Of a stretch of 64,000 nt of DNA, positions 1 to 9,195 are shown piece by piece. The stretch comes from Leishmania donovani (taxonomy: Eukaryota; Euglenozoa; Kinetoplastea; Trypanosomatida; Trypanosomatidae): assembly GCF_000227135.1 (NCBI RefSeq), contig NC_018262.1, positions 1,188,223 to 1,252,222 on the forward strand, in the 5' to 3' direction. Below the pieces are notes generated by a model. It did not search any database, was not told the DNA's origin, and was given only the letters and a program-made list of their open reading frames with translations. Numbering within the stretch: the stretch's first letter is position 1; each line of letters begins with the position of its first letter. Both the position numbers and the translations under genes were made by a program.

Positions 1-1146
1 TGCTCGTGCTGTGTCCTCCTTCGACGAGGGCAGTAAAGCAGCAGAGAGATATTCCAAAGGGTGAAAGGGACAGAGAAGCACGTAACAAGGGAAGGCCGAA
101 ATCGCTGCGACCGCGTTTGTGCGGGTGAGCAAGTGTGTCTTCTCGCAGGAGCGATGCTACAGCGACTGTGTGGGCGTCACAGCAAGGCGTTATTCTTCCT
201 CACAGCTGGTGGGGGATGGATGGGGAGTGCTGGCGGCTTACGTGAGCAGCGTGCCCAGGAAGCGCAAGCAACCGCAGAAGGGCAGTCGCCGTCTGAGGCG
301 GTAAAGATTTGTGTGTGCAACGTACAAAGACACTCGCACGCACTGGGAGGCCCCCCACCTCTCGCCCAAAACGAAAGCAAAAAAAGGACCAAAAGGAACG
401 AAACGTCCGAAAAGAGTTTGTGATTGCGAAGAGTAGTACGACACCACACATGTACCGAGTTGCAGGTAACACGGAGAGACAGAGCTTCGCTAGGGAAGCA
501 AAACAGGAAAAATACGAGCCGAGGCGGCCACGTAACCCCGCCCCCGTCGCCACAACGCGGCCGTGAGAGAAGGGAGAGCATCTCGCGTCATCAGCGCGCT
601 TCCAGAAGCTTAAGCGAAACGGTTGTGTATTCGTTTCAAGTGCATCGGCGCCACCGCTCTGCAGCTGGCAGAGGTGGCTGGTGTCGTCTGCGGTGGTCTT
701 TTTTTTTGTGGACGAGCAACAAGCACCCTGCGTGCATTCGGGCCAGGCAGAGAGCACCGATCAAATACTTTCGCGGTGAGCAAAGTTTGTTACAATTAGC
801 TTAGCCGCCTCTTCACGAGCAAGATCGGTGGCACCAAGAACACTCTCACATCAGGCAAGTTGAAAAGCCGTCCCTTCTTACAGACGTCGCAGGAGGCGGA
901 CACAGAGGTGAGAGAGAGCTTCGCACCAAGAAAAGAACGGGTACGACAGCCAGCAGAGCTTGCCAATAACGTTTCCCTCTCATGCCACACCTGTTGCGCT
1001 CTCGCGGAAAACCGACGGAACAGCAATGCGCCCCGTCCACGCTCACCACATCCAACCGCGGAAAGATCAGATGTTCCATATCGACGCACAGATATACACA
1101 CACACGTGCGATTTGGTGCTCCCCTTTGCTTCCTTCATTTCCCTCG
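1..1146. other. Intergenic region, no gene seen
   Basis: This stretch lies downstream of the first minus-strand gene, so it is probably its 3' UTR plus spacer. The open frames on both strands are short, overlap one another and have no recognisable protein pattern. A T9-type run near 699 and purine/pyrimidine-rich stretches are typical of trypanosomatid spacers. I see no RNA gene. Confidence 0.6.
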
Positions 1147-1602
1147 TCAGTTGTGCAAATCCTCGTTTCGGATTTGCGCGCGTAGCTTGACGCAGCGCTT
1201 CTTGTGGTCCCACTTTTTGGAGAGGCTGTCGTTCACTGCCAGCCCACGCTCCACCATCTTCTCCTTGCGCTTCGCCTGCTTGCGCGTCAGCTGCTTCTTC
1301 TTCGTCACAGGGGCTTCAAGGACGAGGCCACCGATAATGCGCACCGCCCGCTTCACCACCACGTTCGTCGCCGCCTCATCCATGTCAGGGCCGCTCGCAC
1401 CAACGCGGGCGCCTGCTTCCTTCTCTAGTTCTCCATTCAGCCGCGCCATCTCGCGGTCAACTTCGTCTTCCAGCTTCTGGGATTGCTGCTCACTGCGGCG
1501 CTCAAGCTCGCGCTGCGCACGCTCTACCTTTCGCTTCTGCACCGTCTTGCGGTGCGCCCTCTTCTTCGCCATCTGCTTCAGCTTTCGCACTAGCTTCGTC
1601 AT
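1147..1602 (-). CDS. Small basic conserved hypothetical protein, possibly nucleolar
   Basis: This 151-residue protein starts at a true ATG (complement of 1600-1602). It is strongly basic at both ends, with Lys/Arg-rich runs in residues 1-30 and about 95-140. A charged Glu/Arg-rich helix with coiled-coil character lies between roughly 25 and 65. The middle carries a hydrophobic stretch around 'RAVRIIGGLVLEAPVTKKK'. The composition resembles small nucleolar or ribosome-biogenesis proteins, but I cannot name a family. It is the last gene of the cluster within the window, and its 3' side is non-coding. The reading frame and composition are convincing; the function is unknown. Confidence 0.7.
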   Translation of the reverse strand: MTKLVRKLKQMAKKRAHRKTVQKRKVERAQRELERRSEQQSQKLEDEVDREMARLNGELEKEAGARVGASGPDMDEAATNVVVKRAVRIIGGLVLEAPVTKKKQLTRKQAKRKEKMVERGLAVNDSLSKKWDHKKRCVKLRAQIRNEDLHN

Positions 1603-2160
1603 GGTTGTGAGGAGGAGCGGCTAATACGGCAGTGAATTCGGTCTTCTGTGCTCACTTTCTGTGTGTGTCAAGACCACCTCGCATCCGCGCAAAATACGTG
1701 GTTGGTGAGGCGGCAAATGTATTGTGTGTATGTGTGTGTGTGTTTGTGATGTTACGTATGCCAAGAGCGGAAGACAGAGGGCCAGGCAGGCGGTACAAAG
1801 GCGAGAGAATGATCGCTGCGCATGGGACATTAGCAACATCAACGGCGGTTTAGCGGCACCGAAGCAGGGAGCAACCGAGTGCAGACACAAACAGCAGGCA
1901 TTGACTGGCGCATATGCGCCCAGTAAGAAAACGCGTTCTCTCGAGAAAGCGAGCCTGCTTTGTGCGTATCTAGTATCTGGTCGCTTCAGATCCCAGAAGA
2001 TTTGAGGGCGTGCAGGAGGCGGATTTCCAGTGTGGCACCGCCCCACCAGAACAGTAAAAGCAAGCTCGGAAAGCAAATCCATTGCGTCGCAGGAGGCAAG
2101 CATACTTACACACAGACCTCCGCACAAGACATACACTTGCCGCCCTCCTCTTCCCACGGG
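1603..2160. other. Intergenic region with GT microsatellite
   Basis: Spacer between two minus-strand genes. It contains a TG/TA-rich tract at about 1722-1747. No coding or RNA feature is visible. The ORFs on either strand are short and look random. Confidence 0.6.
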
Positions 2161-4383
2161 TCAGTATTCGTCCATCTTCAGGTGCTTTTTTCGCTGTTTC
2201 CGTAGCCACGAGTTGTAGAGGACAGAAGACGTGTTGGCGGCCCGGTCAGACGAGATCATGTGCGCCGGCATGGACGGCATCACACGCAGCGTTTCGGCGA
2301 CGTTGAAAACAGCCTCCTTTTCCTCAGGCACCGAGCGCCGCGTCGCTTGCTCGAGGGGGGCCTCCATGCGCACCGGTTGCGCCCCACCGGTGGCCGCTGT
2401 GTCCGTGGCAGAGGCGTGGAACAGTGTGTCGGCCAGGGCAACGCTGTCTGCGACAGAGGCGATGTCCGACGGACAGGTCGCGAAACCCTCCAAAAGCAGC
2501 TCCATAAAGCGAAAGCACAGCTTAGGGTCGTTTTGCTCCAGCTTGGCCAAGTGCTCAGTGAGCTCCCCCATAATGGCCGTTGTGGTGGTGATGTCGCGTG
2601 GCAGCTGCCGAGTGTTTTGCACGCGGTCCCACAACGCTGCGTAAGCGCCCTTTTGTGCAGAGGTCGTGGCTGGTACAGACGTCTGTGTGGCCATCACACA
2701 TATGTCGCGGTACCGGTCATGCAGAAGCGCGACATCGTGCAGTGCCTGCTTCGTCGCTGCTGCCAACGACGGAGGTGGACGTTGTCGAGACTGTGTGGTG
2801 GCTGCGGCGGTCGGGTCGTGTGACGCAATGCCGACTGGCACCTCACACGGGTCAGCAGTTTCCGGAGGAGACACGAGCAACGGCGCAAAAACGTCGCGAA
2901 AGCTGGGCGGAGTCGTCCAGTGCAGATTTTGTAGCGATAGGGATATCAAGGAGTCGTCGACGATCTTGTTAGGAAGGTCTGCGTCGATCGTGCTCATGGT
3001 TCGCGAGTGGGGCGCGGCCGGCTGCATCGATGCAGATGTGCGTCCATGTCTCCTGATGGCTTTGACGGCTTCAGCGAGGCTGATGACGGCGCGGTTCGGC
3101 TCGCGCATTGTAAAGGAGCGGTGCTTCGCAAAGGCACTAGACTTGAGCAGCATCGAAAGAGTCGGCCGCTTCGTGGGAGAGCACTCCAGGCAGCTGCGAA
3201 TGAGCTCGGCCATGCCTTCCTCCGTGTCCGCCGGGAGCAGAGCTGCGGGTTGGGGCAGATGACTCCGGATCACGAGAAGGCGTTCTGTAGCGTTTGTGGC
3301 CCCGGAGAGGTTCTTGTGATTCAAGGAACACAGCTGCAACATCAGCAGCCCCAATGCCCACACATCAGCGTAGAGAGGAACCGCACCACATGGTGCAGAC
3401 GAGATTTCATTCCAGTCTGACATTTCGCTCATCTCTGGTGCACCAACGAAACACTTTCCTTCACCAAAGGCATTACTCGTTGATTCACCTATGGACGTCG
3501 TGCGTGGCGACGCCATGACCGCTGCCGGAGCAGAGCTGGCCCACCCCTCCACCAAATCGAGCATCGATGCAGCTGAAAGAGGAAGCCGCACCTGCACACA
3601 GCCCTTGTTGATATCCATGTGCACGCAGTCAAGGGGAAGATCACGGCACAGCACGTGCCCCACAGCGTGCAAGTGCAGCAGAACCTGCGCGAGTTGGCAC
3701 GCAATGGCCGCCGCGTCGTTCTGAATCTGGAGGTTGCCTTGCTTGAGATGCCTCTGTGCCACGGCGTCGGCGTAGTCGGCGAGAGAACAGCCCTCAATGT
3801 ACTCCTCCACTACCACTAGCGCAGTTATTGCTGACGACGAGGCCAGCGCGGGTACGGCTGCGCCGGCAGGCCAGTTGGTGCCTCCACTGTCTTCTGCAGT
3901 GCCTGCCTGTTTCACGAGATTTTGGCGTGGGGGTGACGGGTTCGCTGGGGACGCACCGGGCCCTTGCGTGACCACGACGCTGCTGACGCCGCCACTAGTG
4001 GAGCTTGGAGAGCTTGGCACCTGGTTCATGTAGAAAGCATCTATCAGAGTGCGCAGGTACGGGTGATCAACTTGTCGGCGAAGGCGGATGTTCTGCAAGA
4101 CGAGGTGCAGCGAAGCAGCTTCGGGTGTGATGTCCGACTCCTGAAGAGAGGTGGTGAGCGGAATGTAAGTGACAAGTGCTGCGCTCGCCAACGACTTAGC
4201 GCACGCCCCACTAGCATTGTCCTCCACAAGTCCCGGTATGTCCCCTGTACATGGAGGGAGGATGCGTTGGGCACGGTACGTTGTGGCCTGTTGAAAAAGT
4301 GCACCGTAGGAGCCGCGCTCGGGATCCACGACCATCTCCAGCCGGTACTCGTGACCACGGGTGTCGACGAGTACGGCGCTCAT
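2161..4383 (-). CDS. Protein kinase-like protein, probable pseudokinase
   Basis: This 740-residue protein starts at ATG 4381-4383. A longer open frame reaches 4593 but lies upstream of the pyrimidine tract and first acceptor AG, so I excluded it. The kinase fold shows as a glycine-loop-like 'ERGSYGALF' near the N terminus, a hinge-like 'VVVEEYIEG', a catalytic-loop remnant 'VLCRDLPLDCV' at about residues 244-254, 'VGAPEM' (APE motif) near 310, and 'DVWALGLLMLQL' (subdomain IX) near 338. The catalytic-loop His is Cys, the following Lys is Pro, no VAIK-type lysine is apparent and there is no DFG. It is therefore probably catalytically dead. The C-terminal ~350 residues are low-complexity and helical, without a domain I recognise. 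A divergent active kinase is less likely. Confidence 0.75.
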   Translation of the reverse strand: MSAVLVDTRGHEYRLEMVVDPERGSYGALFQQATTYRAQRILPPCTGDIPGLVEDNASGACAKSLASAALVTYIPLTTSLQESDITPEAASLHLVLQNIRLRRQVDHPYLRTLIDAFYMNQVPSSPSSTSGGVSSVVVTQGPGASPANPSPPRQNLVKQAGTAEDSGGTNWPAGAAVPALASSSAITALVVVEEYIEGCSLADYADAVAQRHLKQGNLQIQNDAAAIACQLAQVLLHLHAVGHVLCRDLPLDCVHMDINKGCVQVRLPLSAASMLDLVEGWASSAPAAVMASPRTTSIGESTSNAFGEGKCFVGAPEMSEMSDWNEISSAPCGAVPLYADVWALGLLMLQLCSLNHKNLSGATNATERLLVIRSHLPQPAALLPADTEEGMAELIRSCLECSPTKRPTLSMLLKSSAFAKHRSFTMREPNRAVISLAEAVKAIRRHGRTSASMQPAAPHSRTMSTIDADLPNKIVDDSLISLSLQNLHWTTPPSFRDVFAPLLVSPPETADPCEVPVGIASHDPTAAATTQSRQRPPPSLAAATKQALHDVALLHDRYRDICVMATQTSVPATTSAQKGAYAALWDRVQNTRQLPRDITTTTAIMGELTEHLAKLEQNDPKLCFRFMELLLEGFATCPSDIASVADSVALADTLFHASATDTAATGGAQPVRMEAPLEQATRRSVPEEKEAVFNVAETLRVMPSMPAHMISSDRAANTSSVLYNSWLRKQRKKHLKMDEY

Positions 4384-4385
4384 GA

Positions 4386-4420
4386 CTGTGCAGGAGACGG
4401 AGAGCACAAAAAAAAAAAAA
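4386..4420 (-). promoter_or_regulatory. Trans-splice acceptor region of the pseudokinase gene
   Basis: On the minus strand a T13 tract (4408-4420) is followed by pyrimidine-rich sequence, and the first AG lies at 4386-4387. Only two bases separate it from the ATG. If this AG is used, the mRNA would have almost no gene-encoded 5' UTR beyond the spliced leader. The tract supports ATG 4383 as the start. Confidence 0.5.
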
Positions 4421-5204
4421 CAGAGAAGAAAGTCGAAAAGACCAGTGCCTGTATGGGGAGAGGGGGTAGGTGTCGGGCAGCACCGGCAAGGCACGAACAA
4501 TGACGAAGCAAATAAAAAAAAAACAGGTCCGGCGCGTGCAAGTTCCGCTACATCGCCACACGCACGCAAACAGGCGCTGCAGCGTTGGGCCAATGTGAAG
4601 GATACGCACAGGCGGAGGAGGGAGGAAGATGGCGTGCAGATTTATGAGCGAGTAGAGGGCGGCGTGAGCAGTAACGCACAACTTGCATGCGAAAAAAAGG
4701 AAGAAGTTTCCCTCATGCAAAATAGGGAAAATCGGCAGGAAACGAAAACATGCAGAGGATTGGGCGGCACCCCATCGGCCGTCCCCAGTGAGGCTCTCCA
4801 CGACGGAACCCAAAAGGCACCAAAAAAAAAGCGGAGCCGGCAGTACAATCGTGCAGGATTGATGGGCAAGACTGCCATCGCGCCTACGAGAATCGCCATG
4901 TCTGTAGCACGTTCCGGCCCATGGTGTGCCTGGCGTCCTATCAGAGAGGATAGACAAAACACGGCTTTTTTTTTCACGCTTTCTTGATGTCTTGCTGCGC
5001 CGTGGTTTCCTTCCTCCTCTCCTCCACGCCGTCGTCCCTGGACGAGAGGAAGGCAAGGAGTGCAACATTGGGAGAGATGTCCCCCACGAATGACAACACA
5101 AGCCCCGCAAGGGCATCGAGGAATTGGCAGAGGCACGCAAGACACACCCCCACACACACATACACCACCACCAACGCCTTCGAAGGTGAGGAATCGGAAC
5201 GTGC
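4421..5204. other. Intergenic region
   Basis: Spacer between the pseudokinase and the TRAPP subunit gene. It holds several A runs (4513-4522, 4821-4829) and T runs (4967-4975), which read as pyrimidine tracts on one strand or the other. Open frames here are shadows or random, and no RNA gene was recognised. Confidence 0.6.
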
Positions 5205-5630
5205 TCAAGTAAGCAGCTTTTTTCGTCGAAAGAGCGCCTCCATGGCATCCTCAAAACCTGTTCCGGTGACGAGCATGCCCTTCTCGTGTCGGTACGACGG
5301 GTTCTTCGTCACGGTACGGATAAACACGTCTTTGAGGAGCTCCGTCAAGGCGCCTTGCACGACCGCCGTGCTCATGGCGTTGTCCGTAAAGAGTGCAACG
5401 CGGTAGCCCGTCATTGTCTCCGAGTAGTGTACTTTGTACAGCGGCGTGTGCACGGCCCGCAGGCCGCCGGCCTGGGTGGAGGACAACTGTGAGCTGATGT
5501 GCTGGAGGGTGTAGACAAAGCCAGCGACGAGACCGTCCTCGCCGTGCTGCACGGCGCTGGTACGCTTCCACTGCTTTGTGTAGATGGTGTCCCCGTATCG
5601 GTTGAACACGTAGATGGAGTACAGCGTCAT
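5205..5630 (-). CDS. TRAPP complex subunit, Bet5/TRAPPC1-like (sybindin family)
   Basis: This 141-residue protein starts at ATG 5628-5630. A 176-residue open frame extends upstream, but the family's N terminus matches the internal Met. It begins 'MTLYSIYVFNRYGDTIY', the usual opening of the longin-like sybindin fold in Bet5/TRAPPC1, and its length matches that family (about 145 residues). The rest shows the expected pattern, including 'KVHYSETMTGYRVALFTDN' in the middle and a helical 'LTELLKDVFIRTVTKNP' near the C terminus. TRAPP tethers vesicles and activates the Rab Ypt1/Rab1 at the ER-Golgi step. Family confidence is high. The assignment to TRAPPC1 rather than TRAPPC4 rests on length and the N terminus. 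Confidence 0.85.
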   Translation of the reverse strand: MTLYSIYVFNRYGDTIYTKQWKRTSAVQHGEDGLVAGFVYTLQHISSQLSSTQAGGLRAVHTPLYKVHYSETMTGYRVALFTDNAMSTAVVQGALTELLKDVFIRTVTKNPSYRHEKGMLVTGTGFEDAMEALFRRKKLLT

Positions 5631-6441
5631 GGCTGCACCCCGGCGGGGTGCGGACGGGATCGGGGATCCCACAAATAAAGAACAAACCGCGTCAACAGCG
5701 CCGCGTGAAGTCGCAAGAAAAAGGCCCCTAAACAATGTTTTTTTGAGGCACAGCGTCGGAAACGACAGTTAAAGCGGCCTTCACTTGTTCGAGGCCTTCG
5801 CTTTCGCGATATCAGCACGTGGGATGTGCGCAGAGCCTACCTTGTGAATTCTGCCCTCTGATACGTAACCAGGAAACAAAGCAGGCGGCGCACCGTGCAA
5901 GACAGCAAAGGGAAGCGGGCCGGCGCACACGCTGTCCAGCGCGGAAGAAGAGATCGGCGAATGAGGCCATGTCGGCGGACAACAGAGGGGAGTGCGACAG
6001 GGAGAAGACAACGAGAGACCACGCATACGGCTCTCAGAGAATCCATCTGTGCTCTCAGCGCTTCGCAGCACAGATCTTTCCTCCACTCAGGGCAGAATGT
6101 GGGAGAGTAGTTGGGGGATGCAAGACTTTAAACCCGCATAATTTCATAGCATACATGTTATTTTTTTTTTTTTCGTTTTTTTTTTTGCCGCTTGCTTCCT
6201 CAGCAGCTGCAGTGTTTAGGTTACACACCCGAAGGCAAGGTAGAGCCGCGCGGGGACGTCAGACAGGGAGTAGTCCCGCGTGCGTGCGCATGCATCTCTC
6301 TCTGTGCATGCGGGCACAAGTGCAATAGGTCGTCTGCTCCCTAACACCGGCCGACAGAGCAGGAAAAAAGAGGGGAAAATTCTCGGGACGGAGCCTGCTA
6401 GTAGACGCCAGCACCACCGAAACAAGGTTTTTCCGCGGCGC
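5631..6441. other. Intergenic region with long T tract
   Basis: This spacer contains a nearly uninterrupted T-rich run at about 6159-6186 on the plus strand, which is A-rich on the transcribed strand. It lies downstream of the SpoU-type gene, so it is likely 3' UTR. No gene is visible. Confidence 0.6.
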
Positions 6442-8265
6442 TCACCTCGGTGGCCGTTGATAGCTGGTGCTGATGTCGCGCTCGTGCGTCAGCGCGTCGC
6501 GATCAAGAGACTGGCGGTATTCGTCGATAATGTTCGGTACCCAGTCCGGCATCGGCTTTGTCTTGGCGTCACGTAATGGCATCCAGGGCGCCACACGACG
6601 CTGCCGCTCGCGCCTCACCATTGCCTGCACCCGTCGCTGCTCCGCTACCATCCAATGGTCGTGGTCGCTGCCGCGGCGACGTGCGAGCCGCCGCCAGCGC
6701 ATGAGCTCATTTGCCTCGTGCGCACGATCTTGCTGCTCCGCCTCATCGAGGTTGATGTCATCAGCGCTGACTCGCAGTCGGTTGACGCCAATGTCCACTG
6801 AGGCGTGTTTCGCCTGCAACTCCAACGTGGAGTGCTCCCGCTTCGTGTCCACCGGCAGGTAATCCCAGTTGCCCCGCGGGCGGAGGGTATAGAGCACGAC
6901 TGACATCGCGATGAGCAGATCCGACGGCGCCTCGCTCGGGGACGGGAGGCTGTCGAGAAGAAGCCGCGTGCTTCTCCGCGACAATTTCCTTTCCAGACGA
7001 CGAAGCATGTTCCGCTTGTGGTTCGGGCCGGCAAAGAGAATGTAGCCGCTTTGCGCATCGTCCTCAGCGCTGGAGGCGCCTGTGAAACGGTCGAGGCAGA
7101 AGTCCGAAAGCAGCTCCTCTCTCGCCTGCGAGACGCCGGCGAGTCCGCGCAACGACGATGCCGCGTAGGAGGAGTCGGACTGCCGCGGTGCCGGAAGAGG
7201 CACGGGTGCCGCCCCCACCACGCTAGACCGAAAGACGCGTCCTACAGGCGCCTCCGGTGAGGAGACAAACCCTGTCCGCGTTCCCGCAGTCCCGCCATCC
7301 ACGTCGGCAGCGTCTGCCTGTGTGGTGTAGCAGAGCGGCAGAAGGTTGTTGCGCTCGACAACGTGATTCAGCAAGCCATACACGTCATCGCCATCCTCCT
7401 CCTTCAACGTGTAGATTGGGACGGAGGTTTGAAAGTGCGCCCCGCGGGCAGCGCGAACGACGCGGTGGTCGTACAGGTCAGCGCAGTGATTTGTCGCGAT
7501 GATCGCGTCGTATTGATACCCCGAGGCAGTGCGGAGGAGGGTGCCGAGCACACCAGGGTCCTCGACGTTGTCGAGGACAAGCACACGGTTCAGCCGCTGG
7601 TGATTCGCTATGAGCTGCTCCTTCATCGGCGGCGTTGGGATCTCAAAGTCACCAACGTAGCCGTCTGAGCCCGGCGTGACGGCAGCCGAGACAGACCTGT
7701 CGACAAGTACGACGTCCGTTTTCCGGCGGTCCCGGAGAAACTCCGGGATCCGCTTACCGCACTCTACCATCAGGTGGCGTGGCCGGTGCCCGGCGCGGCA
7801 CAGCTCCTCGATCATAGCGCGTCCACCGATGACGAGCATCTGCCGTGCTTGCCGGTACTTCTCGTTAGTGCTGAGCTTCACAAAGTGCTGTACCAACGCG
7901 TGATGCACGTCGTCGATCACTGTTCCCTCCCAGAGCACCTCCTGCTGCATTTGAAGTAGCAGCGCCTTCTGGGCCTGCCTCTTGAGATCCTCTGCCGAAA
8001 GGGCGGCGGAGGCCGATGAGGAAGACGCAGAAGCGGCGGCCCGGCTCGCTCGTATCGGTATCGTGACGTTGCGCTGCGACGGATCCTTGGGTGCGAGCGG
8101 GTGACGGTAGGCGGACTTGCTCATCCGGGCGACGGAGCGCTGCTCTCCAATGGAGGACTGGAAGCGGCAAGCTGTGCGCAGCGCCGATACTCCGACTAAG
8201 GTGCCGCGCCTGATGAGATCATCTTGCGAGACGATGCCCGGTAGAGAATGTGCGTATCGCTTCAT
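6442..8265 (-). CDS. SpoU/TrmH-family RNA 2'-O-ribose methyltransferase, probably mitochondrial
   Basis: This 607-residue protein starts at ATG 8263-8265; the longer frame to 8307 starts with TTG. The N terminus is basic with Ser/Arg and could be a mitochondrial targeting signal. The SPOUT signature is clear: motif 1 is 'NVEDPGVLGTLLRTA' from residue 233, including the conserved Arg, and motif 2 is 'VVRAARGAHFQTSVPIY' about 35-50 residues later. A motif-3-like 'LLIAMSVVLYTL' lies near 450. Between motifs 2 and 3 is an insertion of about 150 residues, rich in Ser/Ala. The Asn after DPG is Val, and the usual 'LNVS' of motif 3 reads 'IAMS'. A charged Arg-rich tail of about 140 residues follows. 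Family members methylate ribose in tRNA or rRNA; the substrate here cannot be told. Confidence 0.8.
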   Translation of the reverse strand: MKRYAHSLPGIVSQDDLIRRGTLVGVSALRTACRFQSSIGEQRSVARMSKSAYRHPLAPKDPSQRNVTIPIRASRAAASASSSSASAALSAEDLKRQAQKALLLQMQQEVLWEGTVIDDVHHALVQHFVKLSTNEKYRQARQMLVIGGRAMIEELCRAGHRPRHLMVECGKRIPEFLRDRRKTDVVLVDRSVSAAVTPGSDGYVGDFEIPTPPMKEQLIANHQRLNRVLVLDNVEDPGVLGTLLRTASGYQYDAIIATNHCADLYDHRVVRAARGAHFQTSVPIYTLKEEDGDDVYGLLNHVVERNNLLPLCYTTQADAADVDGGTAGTRTGFVSSPEAPVGRVFRSSVVGAAPVPLPAPRQSDSSYAASSLRGLAGVSQAREELLSDFCLDRFTGASSAEDDAQSGYILFAGPNHKRNMLRRLERKLSRRSTRLLLDSLPSPSEAPSDLLIAMSVVLYTLRPRGNWDYLPVDTKREHSTLELQAKHASVDIGVNRLRVSADDINLDEAEQQDRAHEANELMRWRRLARRRGSDHDHWMVAEQRRVQAMVRRERQRRVAPWMPLRDAKTKPMPDWVPNIIDEYRQSLDRDALTHERDISTSYQRPPR

Positions 8266-9195
8266 GACGACGGAATAGTTACTCGCTTGGTCTTCTCCAA
8301 GCTTCAACGACTTGATACGCTATCGGACGTGCTGGAGGAAAGCGGGCGACCGACGGAAGAAATCAAAAAGAGGAATTTGGCGCGCCAGAGAGGATGATGG
8401 TGACGAAAAAAAAAACAATGAAAACAGGACGTGCGAAAGGGAAGGACGTCAGGCTGTTCATTGGAGAGTAGGAAGGCTAACAAGTTCCTTCGCGGCACAG
8501 CAAAACCGTCGTCAAGCTCGCAGCCTCCTGCCATTTCTTCACGGGTTCAGCGCGCTGACGCCGGAAGAACAGGGTACGCACCCCACCGAAAGGCCTGTTG
8601 CCTTTTTTTTGAGTTTTCAGCGCAGCTCACGCAGATCAGCAGCAACGCTTGACAGCATAAGAGATGTATGTAGACCCACGGACCTGTGAAACACCATCGT
8701 CTCCATGGAACCTTCAAGGCGTGCTGGTGTCAAGCAAGTGACCGCCTCTCAAAGGGGCAAGAGGTGTGGAAGACAGCGCTCCAAGAGACCGATTACACAC
8801 AAAAAAAAAAATAGAAAGGACGGAACAACAAGAATACAAGCAGCAGGTGCTCCTAACCATAGTTTACATGAAGGGGACGGCGAAACGAAAAACTACACAA
8901 GCATCACGCAGACGCGCGAGTGGGAAACGAGGAGAGGGGGAAGGGGGCGAGATGCGCAGGTGTCGGCTGATCCTGTGCCCTCAGCACAATTCGCTTGTGT
9001 GCACCTTTTTGTTCCTTTGCGTGTACACCGAAAGCCTCCTGTGAGCTTCTCACCAAGGTTTCTTTCACGCCAAAACCAGCGCACCGTTGCTCAGAGAGCG
9101 AAGACTAAACGGAGAAGTCTGCTGCGACCCACATCACGCACCGAAGGGTAGATACGCCGCAGACCCCGGGCCCGCTTGGGCACTCTTTTTTTTTC
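8266..9195. other. Intergenic region
   Basis: Spacer between the cyclase-like gene (upstream in transcription) and the SpoU-type gene. Plus-strand A runs at 8405-8414 and 8800-8810 and T runs at 8603-8610 and 9186-9193 are the only notable features. No RNA gene or coding frame is convincing. Confidence 0.6.

Noticed and set aside
860..1624. 254-codon plus-strand frame
   Set aside because: Antisense to the 151-residue basic protein; Ser/Arg/Phe-rich shadow of the real gene.
4211..5254. 347-codon minus-strand frame overlapping the pseudokinase 5' end and the TRAPP gene end
   Set aside because: It is in another frame over two better genes and is rich in Cys/Arg/Trp, typical of shadow frames.
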